64,000 bases of DNA, from assembly GCF_001719125.1 (NCBI RefSeq), contig NZ_CP017006.1, positions 682,001 to 746,000 of the forward strand, given 5' to 3'. Origin of the DNA: Sulfolobus sp. A20 (lineage in GTDB: Archaea; Thermoproteota; Thermoprotei_A; Sulfolobales; Sulfolobaceae). Under the pieces are notes generated by a model, which made no database searches, was not told the origin of the DNA, and saw nothing but the letters and a program-made list of their open reading frames with translations. Shown here piece by piece: positions 1 through 9,922 of this stretch. Made by a program: the position numbers and the translations under genes. Positions within the stretch are counted from its first letter, which is position 1; each line of letters starts with the position of its first letter.

Positions 1-1
1 T

Positions 2-166
2 GATCCCGTACCCATAATGATATATGTTCCTTATCCTATAGTTTATGATAGTGTAAATGATTTCAATGAGAAAGAGGTTAGAAAAGGTAGTTTAAGAATA
101 AGGGGACTAGATGTTTTAAATATTTTGCTTAACTACTCTAATAGAGCAGAAAAGTATGGAGCATAG
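2..166 (+). CDS. apgM: 2,3-bisphosphoglycerate-independent phosphoglycerate mutase, C-terminal end (partial)
   Basis: Only the last 54 codons are in the window; the start lies upstream. The frame runs from base 2 to a TAG at 164-166 and reads [13 protein letters not shown] near its beginning, which matches the C-terminal segment of archaeal ApgM. This enzyme interconverts 3- and 2-phosphoglycerate in central carbon metabolism. The tail KYGA before the stop is also as I remember for Sulfolobus ApgM. The stop codon abuts the C box of a C/D sRNA (167-173), so the sRNA is probably carried on the 3' end of this transcript. The assignment rests on C-terminal similarity only, as the catalytic regions are not visible. 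Confidence 0.8.
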   Translation, partial: DPVPIMIYVPYPIVYDSVNDFNEKEVRKGSLRIRGLDVLNILLNYSNRAEKYGA

Positions 167-222
167 ATGATGAGGCTCGAAAGGGCAGATAGATGAAGAG
201 CCTGCGCAGGTCTGACAAATCT
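162..222 (+). ncRNA. Box C/D guide sRNA (sRNA-1)
   Basis: The layout is a textbook archaeal double-guide C/D sRNA. Box C ATGATGA is at 167-173, a 12-nt guide GGCTCGAAAGGG at 174-185, box D' CAGA at 186-189, a 3-nt spacer, box C' ATGAAGA at 193-199, a 12-nt guide GCCTGCGCAGGT at 200-211 and box D CTGA at 212-215. Both guides are exactly 12 nt. Such RNAs assemble with L7Ae, Nop5 and fibrillarin to direct 2'-O-methylation of rRNA or tRNA at the position paired five bases upstream of D or D'. Predicted target stretches are the reverse complements of the guides; I cannot place them on an rRNA from memory. The RNA sits between the convergent apgM and dephospho-CoA kinase genes, and its ends are approximate. 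Confidence 0.85.
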
Positions 223-748
223 AACATTTTTTCACGTAAGCTTTATTCAATAGATCTAAAGTTCTCCATCTAATCACTTCATTGTTTATGATAACCACTG
301 CACCTACACCAGGCTGTCCATATATTATAAAACTTCCTAATTCAGAGTACATGATAACTGGCATTACGAGTAAGTCCTCTTCTCCTTCTACTAAAATAAT
401 TCCACCATTTGACAAAGCTTCTCGAATAGTATCAAATGTAGATAGTCTTATGACACCAGCTTCATTCTTTATCTTGTATTTTATCTTCCATTTACTTTCT
501 ACTCCAATCTTTCTCCTAGTCTTTCCATCAACAATTTCTAGGTAGGGGAGAATACTATTAGTTTCTAAAAAAGCACTTACATAATCACCTACAGTTATTA
601 TCTTTCTATTGCGGAATTCTTTCAAAAAATTTAGAAATAAATTATTATTTACAAATAAAATACCATATGGTCTAGAAAGTTCTCTCCTTAGATTCACATC
701 ATCAAATGTAAAGCATAATTCTATTTCACTATTATCGCGTATCTCCAA
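221..748 (-). CDS. GTP-dependent dephospho-CoA kinase (DUF359 family)
   Basis: A 175-residue protein of the DUF359 family, shown in Thermococcus to phosphorylate dephospho-CoA with GTP, the last step of CoA synthesis. Archaea lack the bacterial CoaE. Recognisable family motifs are a GDYVSA-type segment near residue 54, the acidic GEEDLLVMP segment near residue 121, and YGQPGVGAV near residue 142. The length is typical for the archaeal family. The gene overlaps the 3' end of spt4 by 28 bases, and it ends the leftward cluster rpo7-spt4-DUF359, a neighbourhood common in archaea. The enzyme role comes from family knowledge; the family assignment is secure from the motifs. Confidence 0.85.
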   Translation of the reverse strand: MEIRDNSEIELCFTFDDVNLRRELSRPYGILFVNNNLFLNFLKEFRNRKIITVGDYVSAFLETNSILPYLEIVDGKTRRKIGVESKWKIKYKIKNEAGVIRLSTFDTIREALSNGGIILVEGEEDLLVMPVIMYSELGSFIIYGQPGVGAVVIINNEVIRWRTLDLLNKAYVKKC

Positions 749-921
749 GGTTTCTTTACCTCTGCTATATTAGAGATTTCCGAATTTTCGTCAATAACTA
801 TTATAATACCATCCCAATCATCACTAAAGTTAGTAGATCCACAAATTGGACATACAGAATCATCTGGATTAACCAAAGCCTTACAATTTTTACAAGCCTT
901 GAATAAAGATTTCCTGGCCAT
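721..921 (-). CDS. spt4: Transcription elongation factor Spt4 (RpoE'')
   Basis: A 66-residue zinc protein. The four ligands form two CxxC pairs (C10, C13, C24, C27) separated by ten residues, followed by the DWDGIIIVIDENSEIS segment typical of archaeal Spt4. Spt4 pairs with Spt5 (NusG-like) and binds the RNA polymerase clamp to raise processivity. The gene follows rpo7 by 7 bases and overlaps the dephospho-CoA kinase gene, so it is surely cotranscribed. It was formerly annotated as RNA polymerase subunit E''. Confidence 0.95.
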   Translation of the reverse strand: MARKSLFKACKNCKALVNPDDSVCPICGSTNFSDDWDGIIIVIDENSEISNIAEVKKPWRYAIIVK

Positions 922-928
922 TTAAACA

Positions 929-1465
929 TCACTGCTTTTTAATCCACTCTAATTTTCCTAAGTAAGGTTGTCTCATCGTTAAAGCTATTCTAGGTAATCT
1001 TGAAGAAGTAGCTGAGGCAATGCTAATTACTCTTGCCCTTACTTTATCTCCCTTCTGTATGACCTTTTTGGATTTTTCTGCAAAAATGACCCCCCTTGTA
1101 TTATCAAATTTAAGATTATCGTCAGTTATCTGAGATATGTGCACTAATCCGTCAACTGGACCTAAATTAACGAAAACACCATAGTTGTCAACTTGAACAA
1201 CTTCTCCTTCCACTACTTCTTGAGGAACTGGAACATATGTGAGCATATTAAATTCAACTTCATGATATGTAGCCCCATCTCCAAATACTAAAACTCCTTC
1301 CTCATTTACCTTAATGTCCAAAATAGCTAGTACTAATCCTAAATCTTTAATTAATTTCTCTTGGTATTGTTGTCTTAGCTCATTTATCGAGACCTCTTCC
1401 AAAGGCTTACCGAATTCACTTGGCGGAATCCTAACCACACTACGTGCTTTAATAAGTTTATACAT
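929..1465 (-). CDS. rpo7: DNA-directed RNA polymerase subunit Rpo7 (RpoE')
   Basis: A 178-residue subunit with an N-terminal RNP-like domain (about 1-80) beginning [20 protein letters not shown] and a C-terminal S1 domain (about 82-165) containing [18 protein letters not shown]. Rpo7 forms the stalk of the archaeal RNA polymerase with Rpo4 and helps open-complex formation and RNA binding. Three bases separate it from the upstream PIN-domain gene and 7 bases from spt4. Length and domain order match the family. Confidence 0.97.
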   Translation of the reverse strand: MYKLIKARSVVRIPPSEFGKPLEEVSINELRQQYQEKLIKDLGLVLAILDIKVNEEGVLVFGDGATYHEVEFNMLTYVPVPQEVVEGEVVQVDNYGVFVNLGPVDGLVHISQITDDNLKFDNTRGVIFAEKSKKVIQKGDKVRARVISIASATSSRLPRIALTMRQPYLGKLEWIKKQ

Positions 1466-1468
1466 ACG

Positions 1469-1903
1469 TTAGATAAAATATAAGGATTTTATAATTTTAC
1501 TCCTACCTTGTAGATATAATACTCCTACACCTTTTTTAATAGAAATGTTTTTTAATTTTTTGTCATTAGTAAAAATAAACATATCATGTTTAAGGGCAGT
1601 CCTAATAAGAGCGTCATCTGTAGGCAATTCTTCATAATCCCTAATTAAATTCCACATGTTTTTATATGTATCCAAATATTTTCTGGCTATTCTAACTCTT
1701 GTTGGAATAATAAATCCTTTTTTATTTCTTTCTTCCAATATATCCAATTCTTTTAAGACATTTGAATGAATATAAAAAGTAGGTTTATATTCTAACAATT
1801 CTATAATTTTAGTAAAAGGATCCAAACCATCGTATATATATAACAAAATATTTGTATCTATCAAAACCTTAATTATATAATTCCCCATCCTATCATTCTC
1901 CAC
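1469..1903 (-). CDS. PIN-domain nuclease-like protein
   Basis: A 144-residue PIN-fold protein. Visible acidic motifs are [12 protein letters not shown] near residue 16, an ELDILEE helix, and [21 protein letters not shown] near residues 94-115, matching the four-acid metal site of this RNase superfamily. Its place between aIF2-gamma and rpo7 is conserved in archaea and is not that of a toxin-antitoxin pair, since no antitoxin gene is adjacent. A house-keeping role in rRNA processing or translation, as for the Fcf1/VapC9-like group, is more likely; this is inference. Start codons at 1903 or 1888 are both possible and both overlap the end of aIF2-gamma. Confidence 0.8.
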   Translation of the reverse strand: MENDRMGNYIIKVLIDTNILLYIYDGLDPFTKIIELLEYKPTFYIHSNVLKELDILEERNKKGFIIPTRVRIARKYLDTYKNMWNLIRDYEELPTDDALIRTALKHDMFIFTNDKKLKNISIKKGVGVLYLQGRSKIIKSLYFI

Positions 1904-3126
1904 CTTCCACCAATCTGTCTACTAATTACAACTCTAACTCCTTTAGACCAAACGGCAACAGGTCTCCTTAAGCTAACTTCAATCTCATCAGATTTTACAT
2001 GTGTAACCACTCCGAGAGTAGTGGAAGATCCAACAGATAACATTAGAGTCTCCTTAGGTCTTATAGGATCAACCTTTAACAATTCCTTTACACCAACAAC
2101 TCTCTCCAATAGATTATATTTCATTCTGAAATCCCAAAGAACATCTATCTTAGAATTAGCTGAGGTTACAACGTTTCCAAGCAAACTATCCGCCTTAGTT
2201 AATGAAGGATCTAAGTAAGTTCCTATAGCCACTAGTCCACCGGGCTTAGCCTCATTGAACTCCTCATCCCCAAATCTTATCGACGAAACCTTAGTGTAAA
2301 TAGGCTCATAACTTACCTTCCCTTGACTTTCTACCCTCAAACCTGGAACAATCTTTATTTCTTGATCTATTTTAAACATACCTTGAATTATACTTCCTCC
2401 TATCACACCACCTTTCAAGTCTTCAAACGAGGTACCAGGCTTATTAATGTCAAAACTCCTTATAACTAACATTACGGGTTGTTGGGATAAATCTCTATAA
2501 GGAGTCTTTATTCTCTCCTCTATAGTTTGCAATAAGTAGTCAACATTTAATTTATGCAGAGCACTGACAGGTATTATGGGAGAGCCCTCTGCCCAGGTAC
2601 CTTTTATAAAATTCTGTATGTCCTTGTATTGTTTTAATGCTTCCTCTCTTGATACTACATCCACTTTATTTTGAACTATAATTAGGTTCTTAGTACCAAT
2701 TATTCCTAACGCAACGAAATGCTCTCTAGTCTGTGGCTGAGGAAAAGGTTCATTAGCTGCTACTACTAAAATAGCCCCATCCATTAAAGCAGCTCCGGAA
2801 AGCATAGTTGCCATTAGAACTTCATGACCTGGAGCATCAATAAACGACACCCTCCTTAAAAACTCCGGTTCTTCATCAGATCCACAAGATTTACAAGATG
2901 GTTCAGTTACATAAGCCTCAGGTTTCCTACAACTTTTGCATAAACCTATACTAGTCTCGGCATAGCCTAACTTTATTGTCATTCCCCTCTTAAGTTCTTC
3001 AGAATGTTTAGAGGTCCATACTCCGGTTATAGCTTGGACTAACGTAGTTTTACCATGATCTACATGACCAACAACTCCTATATTCACTTCAGGTTGAACT
3101 TTAGGCCAAACCAAAAACCATTTCAC
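1873..3126 (-). CDS. Translation initiation factor aIF2 subunit gamma
   Basis: A GTPase of 413-417 residues that carries Met-tRNAi to the ribosome with aIF2-alpha and -beta. The G1 motif GHVDHGKTT is at residues 20-28, switch 1 includes [11 protein letters not shown], a zinc knuckle of two CxxC pairs follows near 60-80, G3 reads DAPGHE and G4 is NKVD. The C-terminus [10 protein letters not shown] is characteristic. The first in-frame codon is GTG at 3126, overlapping the eS6 stop by 4 bases. The TTG four codons later (3114) gives [10 protein letters not shown], which fits the homologue's N-terminus better. It lies in an eS6-aIF2-gamma-PIN-rpo7 operon. Confidence 0.97.
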   Translation of the reverse strand: MKWFLVWPKVQPEVNIGVVGHVDHGKTTLVQAITGVWTSKHSEELKRGMTIKLGYAETSIGLCKSCRKPEAYVTEPSCKSCGSDEEPEFLRRVSFIDAPGHEVLMATMLSGAALMDGAILVVAANEPFPQPQTREHFVALGIIGTKNLIIVQNKVDVVSREEALKQYKDIQNFIKGTWAEGSPIIPVSALHKLNVDYLLQTIEERIKTPYRDLSQQPVMLVIRSFDINKPGTSFEDLKGGVIGGSIIQGMFKIDQEIKIVPGLRVESQGKVSYEPIYTKVSSIRFGDEEFNEAKPGGLVAIGTYLDPSLTKADSLLGNVVTSANSKIDVLWDFRMKYNLLERVVGVKELLKVDPIRPKETLMLSVGSSTTLGVVTHVKSDEIEVSLRRPVAVWSKGVRVVISRQIGGRWRMIGWGII

Positions 3127-3764
3127 CTTATAATAATCGTATTAACTTGTACCACATCTTGACTAATCATATTACCCCTAACCGTTCTTCTCCTACGCTG
3201 ACCATCTTCCTCTGGGTAAAATCCTGGTGGACCACTTAATAATATCTTCCTTTTAGCACTACCCGTTACGTCAAACCTCATAGCGAAACCAGAATTATCA
3301 GATCCACCAGTTATCTTCAACTTAGCTGGAATGCCTACTAATGAACCATCTATAACATCACCAATTTTAGAACCTATTAGTGAGGAAGCCTTGTTTTGAT
3401 CAATACTTATTTGAACTGATTTAGTCCTATACGCTAATGCTTCAAATTCATCCAAACCAAACTTTTCAGACATGGTTTTACTTATCCAAACTTCGTTTTC
3501 TGGAACACTATTATCTAACTCTATCTTAAAATGACCCTTTACCTTAACCTTCTTATCTCCCTCTTGTTTTTCTATTTCCAAGGTTACTAGCATATCAGCA
3601 TTTAAGGCTTGTTTCGTCTTCTCACTCATTTTAGCAAGAGGCAGAGCTTTTCCCTCTTTCTCTCCAGCTATAGACTTAACTTGATCTGAAGCCTTAACCT
3701 TAATCTTAGCCCTTTTGGGCTCCTTAGTTTGAGGGTCTGAAATTACTATCTTGAAGTCTGGCAT
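3123..3764 (-). CDS. 30S ribosomal protein eS6
   Basis: A 213-residue ribosomal protein with the eS6 opening [20 protein letters not shown] and the conserved segment near [19 protein letters not shown] and [20 protein letters not shown]. The length matches Sulfolobus eS6. The gene heads the leftward translation/transcription operon and overlaps the aIF2-gamma start by 4 bases, implying translational coupling. A TATA-like sequence (AAATATATAAAAT, about 3801-3813) in the 77-base divergent gap could serve this gene or cbiX on the other strand. Confidence 0.96.
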   Translation of the reverse strand: MPDFKIVISDPQTKEPKRAKIKVKASDQVKSIAGEKEGKALPLAKMSEKTKQALNADMLVTLEIEKQEGDKKVKVKGHFKIELDNSVPENEVWISKTMSEKFGLDEFEALAYRTKSVQISIDQNKASSLIGSKIGDVIDGSLVGIPAKLKITGGSDNSGFAMRFDVTGSAKRKILLSGPPGFYPEEDGQRRRRTVRGNMISQDVVQVNTIIIR

Positions 3765-3841
3765 AAGTTAGTGTCACCTTTTTAGTGGTATAACTGAAAA
3801 CAAATATATAAAATCGCGTTACCATTAATCATCGTGGAATA

Positions 3842-4225
3842 ATGTTAGGAGTTTTATTAGTCTTGCACGGGAGTAAATTACCGGATTGGAAGGAAGTTGG
3901 TATTAAATATGCTGAATATCTGTCTAAGTATTTCAATCTAGTAGAATATGGCTTCATTGAATTTAATACTCCAACACTAAAGGAAGCATTAGATAGTCTA
4001 CTAAATAAAGGAGCTGATCAAATAATTGTCGTTCCTTTACTTTTTGCTACTGGAATGCACTTTAAGCGAGATATACCGAAGCTTCTAGGTTTAGATAATG
4101 AGAAGGACATTGAGTATATGGGAAAGAAGATAAAAGTTACAATAGCTGACCCATTAGGCTTTGACGAGAAAATAGGAGAAGTTTTAGTAAGAAGAATAAA
4201 AGAATCTTTATTAAAAACTGACTAA
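3842..4225 (+). CDS. cbiX: Sirohydrochlorin cobaltochelatase, small archaeal CbiX
   Basis: A 127-residue single-domain chelatase that inserts cobalt (or related metal) into sirohydrochlorin in anaerobic cobalamin synthesis. The N-terminal LVLHGSK carries one active-site His. The segment [17 protein letters not shown] near residues 70-85 carries the second. Bacterial CbiX is about twice this size, and the archaeal short form works as a homodimer. The gene is divergent from eS6 and convergent with uS15, sharing 4 bases at the 3' ends. Other corrinoid genes in the window are cbiA and the PduO-type adenosyltransferase. Confidence 0.88.
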   Translation: MLGVLLVLHGSKLPDWKEVGIKYAEYLSKYFNLVEYGFIEFNTPTLKEALDSLLNKGADQIIVVPLLFATGMHFKRDIPKLLGLDNEKDIEYMGKKIKVTIADPLGFDEKIGEVLVRRIKESLLKTD

Positions 4226-4680
4226 GATGCTCCTGCTACAAGTAGTTCAGCTTTAGTTGGATCGTATGCCCAGTCGATTGGTAATTTTTTAATACTTTTA
4301 TAATACCTTACTAGCCTTCTGATTTTAGATTCAACTTCTTCTAAGCCCTTCTTAGCGGTTTTATCTCTTGGGAACTCATTTAAATGCCTTCTAATATTTA
4401 CAGCTTTTCTTATTAAGTTAAATAGATCTTCTGGTATTGTAGACTTAAGATTCCTCTCTTCAAGAATTTTAGTTAGTTTTTTACCGGTGACTTGCTTAAC
4501 TAATGGAATACCATACTGATCCCTAAGTATAACACCTATCATTGAAGGAGAATATCCCTTCTTGGCTAATTCCTCTACTAGCATCTCAACTTCCTCTCTA
4601 GTGAACCTTATCCATTTTGGCGATCCAGCCCTTGCTGGTCTAATTGAATGCGATCTCCCTCTTGCTCTTCTTTTATTCAT
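4222..4680 (-). CDS. 30S ribosomal protein uS15
   Basis: A 152-residue archaeal-length uS15. The N-terminal extension is basic ([17 protein letters not shown]). The central [20 protein letters not shown] and C-terminal [20 protein letters not shown] regions are diagnostic. It binds the central domain of 16S rRNA. The gene is followed 23 bases upstream by the methionine synthase gene on the same strand, so the two may share a transcript. It is convergent with cbiX. Confidence 0.97.
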   Translation of the reverse strand: MNKRRARGRSHSIRPARAGSPKWIRFTREEVEMLVEELAKKGYSPSMIGVILRDQYGIPLVKQVTGKKLTKILEERNLKSTIPEDLFNLIRKAVNIRRHLNEFPRDKTAKKGLEEVESKIRRLVRYYKSIKKLPIDWAYDPTKAELLVAGAS

Positions 4681-4703
4681 TCACTAGCACCTTGACTAAT
4701 ATA

Positions 4704-5696
4704 TTAAATTATACCTTTCTTTTTAAGTTCTTCTCTTGCGATTTTAGTTCCTTCAACCATAGATACCAACTTCTGATATGCTACTTTTCTGGAAAGAAGC
4801 TTTAGCCCGCAGTCTGGATTTATCCAAACCTTATCTGGTGGGAAGTAGTTTAATACGTTTAATATATCCTTAGCGACTTCCTCAGGGGTTTCTACTCTTC
4901 TATTATGAACGTCTATCACTCCAACACCTATCTCTTTATTATACTCATATTTCTTAAATAATTTCAAAGGTTTGTAATCATATATTTTTAATGCAAAATT
5001 TATTTGATCAACCTTTATTTCATTCAAATATGGTGCAACCAACTTATAATCACCATAACATATGTGCATCACTAGTTTAGCATTAATCCCTTTTACTGCC
5101 TCATTAACAGCTTCAATACCCCATTCCACATCCTCCTTTCTAGTATGTAAAGCTGGCTCATCTATTTGGACTATTTTTAATCCCGCGTCCACCAAATTTC
5201 TTATTTCTTGATTTATTATTTTAGCCAAATCGAAAGCCAGATCCCTTTTGTTCTTATAATACTCATTATATGACCACTCAGCAATAGTATATGGACCAGT
5301 GATCGTTACCTTTATGTTTTCAGTATAGGACACAGATTTTGCAAAGTTAAACTCATCAACTAGCATCGGCATGTTATATTCTAGCTTACCCACTACGGAT
5401 GGTTTCCTATAATACGCAGTCCCCCATACTCTTACTGGTCCATAAAATCTAAATCCCTTTATCCTTTCGGCAAAAAACTCAACCATCTCGTCTCTTCTAA
5501 CCTCACCGTCAGTTGGCACATCAATGCCAGCCTTTTTATGATCATTTAAGACAGTTATCACAGCATCATTAAACGCTTCATTAAGATCCTCAGTGCTTAT
5601 TTTACCAGCCTTATTCAGCCTTATCGCTTCTTTTAACCATTTAGGTCTCGGATAACTGCCTATCACGGTTGTAGGCAATATGGGTAGTTCACTCAT
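4704..5696 (-). CDS. metE: Cobalamin-independent methionine synthase, catalytic (MetE C-terminal) protein
   Basis: A 330-residue protein equal to the C-terminal catalytic barrel of bacterial MetE, transferring a methyl group to homocysteine. Zinc-ligand motifs are visible: H211 and C213 in MHICYGD and C296 in NPDCGLK. The N-terminal [10 protein letters not shown] and [14 protein letters not shown] segments are typical. Full-length bacterial MetE has two barrels in about 750 residues. Here the partner barrel is the next gene, overlapping by 4 bases at 5693-5696. The methyl donor is probably a methylated pterin of the Sulfolobales type, but this is not shown by the sequence. Confidence 0.92.
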   Translation of the reverse strand: MSELPILPTTVIGSYPRPKWLKEAIRLNKAGKISTEDLNEAFNDAVITVLNDHKKAGIDVPTDGEVRRDEMVEFFAERIKGFRFYGPVRVWGTAYYRKPSVVGKLEYNMPMLVDEFNFAKSVSYTENIKVTITGPYTIAEWSYNEYYKNKRDLAFDLAKIINQEIRNLVDAGLKIVQIDEPALHTRKEDVEWGIEAVNEAVKGINAKLVMHICYGDYKLVAPYLNEIKVDQINFALKIYDYKPLKLFKKYEYNKEIGVGVIDVHNRRVETPEEVAKDILNVLNYFPPDKVWINPDCGLKLLSRKVAYQKLVSMVEGTKIAREELKKKGII

Positions 5697-6688
5697 TTAG
5701 CTCTCACCATCTTTGTCAAAACCTTATCTAGATTCTTTAAAAGTTTTAGTTTTCTTATCGCAACTACTTCTGGAATAAAATCTAGTAACGAAGTGTTTCC
5801 AATTATCACATCTGACGCTTTATTTTCCTCAGCCGAATGTAAAAATCTTCTTATCGTAATTAGTCTCTCCATCTTAGTATTTCTGGAATCTAACACTCCT
5901 AAATACACTTTCTTGCCTGAGAAGTACGGATAAACTTTGCCTAACTTCTTCAAATTATCAACTACATCTATGCCGTAATAGTCTACCGGTAGAGAAAAGA
6001 TAGTATCTAATCTCTTAGGATTCTCTATTTCAAAATAAGTTATCAAATGCTTTTCTAAACCTACTCCACTAAGCATTGACCTATAAACTTCTGGGACTTT
6101 TTCTAAAATTTCATTACCTACTCCCTTCTTTAATAGCATTGGCTCATGAATCTCCACGACCTCAACTACATCTGATATGTTCTTTAATAAAGAATTGACA
6201 ACTAAAGAATAATCCGTAATTGCATCAACGGGATTTTTGTAATATTCGTCAACTGATAAAAGATAATATGAGACTGGACCTAGTATTACAGCTTTAAGCT
6301 TTGACTTTAATCCCACTTCTTCTTTAACTTCCTTAGAAAACCTTAGGTCTTTAATGAATTTGTTGTCATCTCCTGCAAACTCAATTTTTCCCTTAATTAC
6401 GGGCTGTCTGTAATAGAAGTTATTATCAAGAAATCTTTGTAAAGCTCCTTTCTCAGCTCCTTTAACGAACCCAAACGACGTATCAACTAGATCGTCCCAT
6501 CTGAAGAGCCCATTAGTTACGTAGTTTAGTTCAATTTCATTAGCTAATTTAAATAAATTCATCATAGCCTCTTTTAAATACTTGTTTAGCTTTTCCTCGT
6601 CTATTTTATTCATATTATACCATGATATAGCCTTTCCTAACTTTGGATTTTTAGGAAAACTTCCCACTAAGGCTTTTTTGAACTGCAT
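5693..6688 (-). CDS. MetE N-terminal-like protein, partner of the methionine synthase
   Basis: A 331-residue protein resembling the N-terminal (Meth_synt_1-like) barrel of MetE. It begins [20 protein letters not shown] and contains the [13 protein letters not shown] and [13 protein letters not shown] segments expected of that domain. It lacks the HxC...C zinc triad seen in the neighbouring catalytic protein, so it is unlikely to be catalytic alone. The 1-base junction with PCNA3 at 6688 and 4-base overlap with metE indicate cotranslation. Probable role: pterin binding or docking for a two-subunit methionine synthase. Confidence 0.8.
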   Translation of the reverse strand: MQFKKALVGSFPKNPKLGKAISWYNMNKIDEEKLNKYLKEAMMNLFKLANEIELNYVTNGLFRWDDLVDTSFGFVKGAEKGALQRFLDNNFYYRQPVIKGKIEFAGDDNKFIKDLRFSKEVKEEVGLKSKLKAVILGPVSYYLLSVDEYYKNPVDAITDYSLVVNSLLKNISDVVEVVEIHEPMLLKKGVGNEILEKVPEVYRSMLSGVGLEKHLITYFEIENPKRLDTIFSLPVDYYGIDVVDNLKKLGKVYPYFSGKKVYLGVLDSRNTKMERLITIRRFLHSAEENKASDVIIGNTSLLDFIPEVVAIRKLKLLKNLDKVLTKMVRAK

Positions 6689-7425
6689 TAGCTAACTTTA
6701 GGTGCAAGGAGATAATTAACTTTCCCGCCCCCTTCCATATTAAATGATAACTGTAAAGGTTTCTGGCTAGAAAAGGATAGTCTCATAAAATCTGATAGTT
6801 TAGTTAACTCTAGTATATCATTTAGATACTCTGCCGAATATGAGCCCGTTGCTTCATTGCTGAACTCTATATCTTGCAAACCACCAGTATCTCTAGTAAA
6901 TTCAACCTCAACTTTATTTTCACCCTCAGCCTTAACGACAATACTATCTTCATGACCTTCTATTATCACAGTATCGGTAATAGCTGAGACTTCTTCTATT
7001 GCAGACTTAAAACCTTTTGAACTGATAGTAGAACTTATATCAAATTGTAAGTTTATATCCGGTATTTGTTGTTCAGCTATTTCTAGATTTCTTATATAAA
7101 ACTCCCTGTTCGTACTTCCAATAATAGATATCTTAACTAGGTCGGGAGAGTCACTAAATATCTCTACAGCTTCCTTCCTCTTAGCTACCTTTAATACCTT
7201 TAGTAAATACTGAGTATTAAAACCAAATCTAAAGTCCTCACTAACATCATATTCTTTAAACATATCTTTCGGTAAAGTTATTGTGATTAGCGATATGTGA
7301 GCTCTATCTAATGCTACTAGCTCAACACCATCTTGCTTAAATTTTAATGCTGCTTCATCTACTAACTTGGCTAAAGCAGTAACTATGGTTTTGAAATCCC
7401 TTACATCACCGTAAACAACTCTCAT
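6688..7425 (-). CDS. pcn3: DNA polymerase sliding clamp subunit PCNA3
   Basis: A 245-residue clamp subunit. Sulfolobales use a heterotrimer PCNA1-PCNA2-PCNA3 as replication sliding clamp. The N-terminus [15 protein letters not shown], the segment [12 protein letters not shown] and the C-terminus [17 protein letters not shown] match S. solfataricus PCNA3 as I recall it, not PCNA1. It binds clients such as XPF and uracil-DNA glycosylase in Sulfolobus. The gene heads the leftward group PCNA3-MetE(N)-MetE(C)-uS15 and is divergent from cbiA across 97 bases. Confidence 0.94.
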   Translation of the reverse strand: MRVVYGDVRDFKTIVTALAKLVDEAALKFKQDGVELVALDRAHISLITITLPKDMFKEYDVSEDFRFGFNTQYLLKVLKVAKRKEAVEIFSDSPDLVKISIIGSTNREFYIRNLEIAEQQIPDINLQFDISSTISSKGFKSAIEEVSAITDTVIIEGHEDSIVVKAEGENKVEVEFTRDTGGLQDIEFSNEATGSYSAEYLNDILELTKLSDFMRLSFSSQKPLQLSFNMEGGGKVNYLLAPKVS

Positions 7426-7522
7426 AACAACCTATCTTTAACTTCATTATAGAAACATTTAAAGCGTTATTAACTTTCAATTTAATTAATGATACATAAA
7501 GCTTAATTTATTCTGATCAGAA

Positions 7523-8842
7523 ATGACTTCTGTGAAAAGGATTTTAATAGCCTCGGACAGAAGTAACTCCGGAAAAACGTTAATAGCCTCGGGAATAATG
7601 AGAGCACTCTCTAAAAAAATGAAAGTTAGAGGTTTCAAAGCTGGACCGGACTTCATAGATCCAGGTTACCATAAAATAGCCACTGGGTATCCCTCAATTA
7701 ATTTAGACTTATGGATGATGGGAGAAGAGAACGTTAAAAAGAGTTTGTCTAAATACATGAAGGGCTTTGATGTTGGAGTAATAGAAGGAGTGATGGGATT
7801 GTATGATGGAATTGAGACATCTTTCAGTACCTATGAGTTAGCCAAGGTTACTAAAACGCCAATAATCTTAGTGATAAATTGTTCTAATATAAGTAGTACT
7901 GTTGGAGCAATCGTGAAAGGGCTTAAACTTTATAGAAAAGATGTGGACGTAAAAGGGGTAATCTTTAACAAAATTGGATCACAAACTCACTATAATTATT
8001 GCAAGAGGGCTATTGAAGATGATGTGGAAGTTTTAGGATATATACCTTATGACAAATCCCTTGAGGTAAAATCAAGACATTTGGGACTCTTAACAATAGA
8101 GGATAATAAAGAAGTTAGCGAAATTATAGGAAGAATAGGGGAAATGGTTCAACAATACATAGATTTGGATAAAATGTTAGAAATCATAGATGACGAAGAA
8201 TTAAACTTTGGAGTAGCAGACAGAGATTCCAGAAACACTGAACCCAAACAGAAATTAGCAATAGCGTATGATTCTGCCTTCAGTTTTTACTATGCTGAGA
8301 ATCTTGATATTTTAAAGAAGAAATATGAATTGGAATTTTTCAGTCCATTAAACAATGAAACTGTAAGCGATGTAGATGCAGTTTACATTGGTGGAGGTTA
8401 TCCTGAGTTGCATCTAAGAGAACTAGAGAACTCTAGTAATACAAAGGCTTGGCTTAAGAGACTATCTTATGACGGAATTAAGATATACGCTGAGTGTGGT
8501 GGACTAATGTATCTGTCAAATAATTTAATAGATGAAAATGACAATAAATACAAAATGGTTGGAGTTTTTGATATAGACATAAAAACAAAAGATAAGCTTA
8601 CAATAGGCTATACTGAATTGGAATCCATTTCTGACAACTTCTTGGTCCCAAAGGATACTATAGTTAGAGGTCATGAATTTCACGTGTCTAAGCCATTATC
8701 TGTTAATGAAAGAACTTTCACATTCAAAGTTAAGATTGGAAGGGGCTTATTTAACGGGTTTGATGGAGTAAGGATTCATAATACGATTGCTAGTTATTCC
8801 CATCTTCACTTCTCTAACTTTCAGAGGGAGATTGTTTTTTAA
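7523..8842 (+). CDS. cbiA: Cobyrinate a,c-diamide synthase CbiA
   Basis: A 439-residue enzyme that amidates cobyrinic acid at positions a and c using glutamine and ATP. The N-terminal dethiobiotin-synthetase-like ATPase domain shows [10 protein letters not shown] at residues 11-20 and [12 protein letters not shown]. The C-terminal class I glutamine amidotransferase domain has [10 protein letters not shown] and the nucleophile Cys in [11 protein letters not shown], with a GHEFHVS motif near the end. Length matches the family. It stands alone here, convergent with a membrane protein (29-base overlap), and pairs functionally with cbiX and the PduO-type gene. Confidence 0.95.
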   Translation: MTSVKRILIASDRSNSGKTLIASGIMRALSKKMKVRGFKAGPDFIDPGYHKIATGYPSINLDLWMMGEENVKKSLSKYMKGFDVGVIEGVMGLYDGIETSFSTYELAKVTKTPIILVINCSNISSTVGAIVKGLKLYRKDVDVKGVIFNKIGSQTHYNYCKRAIEDDVEVLGYIPYDKSLEVKSRHLGLLTIEDNKEVSEIIGRIGEMVQQYIDLDKMLEIIDDEELNFGVADRDSRNTEPKQKLAIAYDSAFSFYYAENLDILKKKYELEFFSPLNNETVSDVDAVYIGGGYPELHLRELENSSNTKAWLKRLSYDGIKIYAECGGLMYLSNNLIDENDNKYKMVGVFDIDIKTKDKLTIGYTELESISDNFLVPKDTIVRGHEFHVSKPLSVNERTFTFKVKIGRGLFNGFDGVRIHNTIASYSHLHFSNFQREIVF

Positions 8843-9575
8843 GTTCAATTTTCTTCACTCTTTCTATTAATTCCGTTATCTTATCAATATCCGGTGAATA
8901 TAACCTAACATGGAATGGGAACTTAGAGTCTGAGGATTTAATTTCAACATATTTTTTATCTCTATTTGGGGATATTTGAGCGTTTAACAAGTATTTGGCT
9001 GGCAAAAATAATCCAGACCTATCAGTAGCTATTACCCCTTTTTCAGTTATCTTATACGAAGTGGGAGCCATAGGAATATTAGTTTGGAACCTCAAAACTC
9101 TTCTGTTCATTAAGAAACTTACACCATAAAGTAATTCAAAATATAATACGTAAAAACCAAACCTATACAACGTATCCGAGATAGAAGTTACGAACTTGAT
9201 TATCACGTAATTATATAGTATTATCAGAATTATTAGATATAAGAACATTATTCCTAATGAAGACATGTTCTTCTTCATCACCTCAGTGGTCTCCTTTAGG
9301 TAATCCTCATCCTTGTTGATTAAATCAGTTGCTTTCTTCTCTTCGTACAGAGTCCTAGCTGCAGTTATTTCGCCTAAAGATCTTCTTTCTCGCAGTAGAG
9401 GATTGGATCTCATAACAATTACTGATGTTATTCCCAAATATACAATAATGTAAAGTATATAGAATTCTATGAAGTATTTTGGGAAAAAGCTTAGCACAAG
9501 CGAAAACAATATCATCATTACTTGAGATAGCAAAATGAACTTCCAGTTAAACGGATTATAAGCAGAGCTTGACAT
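8814..9575 (-). CDS. Predicted membrane protein, DUF2208 family
   Basis: A 253-residue integral membrane protein I recognise as the crenarchaeal DUF2208 family. Hydrophobic segments lie at about residues 12-34 and 37-56, then after an acidic/basic loop (60-105) at about 107-129 and 133-157. A C-terminal soluble domain follows, ending with a charged helix rich in Lys. No catalytic motif is visible. Function is unknown. It has its own promoter region in the following 347-base gap and is not in an operon with cbiA, which is convergent. Confidence 0.7.
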   Translation of the reverse strand: MSSSAYNPFNWKFILLSQVMMILFSLVLSFFPKYFIEFYILYIIVYLGITSVIVMRSNPLLRERRSLGEITAARTLYEEKKATDLINKDEDYLKETTEVMKKNMSSLGIMFLYLIILIILYNYVIIKFVTSISDTLYRFGFYVLYFELLYGVSFLMNRRVLRFQTNIPMAPTSYKITEKGVIATDRSGLFLPAKYLLNAQISPNRDKKYVEIKSSDSKFPFHVRLYSPDIDKITELIERVKKIELKKQSPSES

Positions 9576-9922
9576 TTGTTAATAAAATAAACATTTAGAC
9601 TTATATTTCTGTTGTATCAACGTTTTAACTTATCTCATTAGACTAAAATGACACATTTTAGAATCTTACCCTTTATTCTAACATCCTTTAAACAGAATTT
9701 ATTAACGATACTGATATGGAATTAACCAGATGGAATCTATATGAAAGAGATCTCCTCCACCTATCACAATTTTTCCAACATTTATTTGATTTATAATGAA
9801 AGAAATTTCAATCATATTTCCATTAAAACGCCATAGCGTATATTTCTAAATATTGTGTTAAAATATGTACTCTTTTTTAAGTAAATACTCTTATATACTT
9901 TCAATAATAGTTTACTAACGAT
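9576..9922. other. Intergenic region upstream of the riboflavin operon
   Basis: A 347-base AT-rich divergent gap. I find no open frame above noise, no tRNA, and no C/D box sRNA. The only signal I can support is the ribB promoter at its right end. The left end must hold the promoter of the DUF2208 gene. The stretch is long for this compact genome and may contain a short unrecognised gene. Confidence 0.5.
9891..9898 (+). promoter_or_regulatory. TATA box of the riboflavin operon
   Basis: TTATATAC sits about 25-30 bases upstream of the ribB ATG at 9923. That spacing puts transcription start at or just before the start codon, as is usual for leaderless Sulfolobales mRNAs. Confidence 0.6.

Noticed and set aside
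1469-1903. Toxin-antitoxin VapBC reading of the PIN gene
   Set aside because: No antitoxin gene adjoins, and its place between aIF2-gamma and rpo7 is that of a house-keeping gene.
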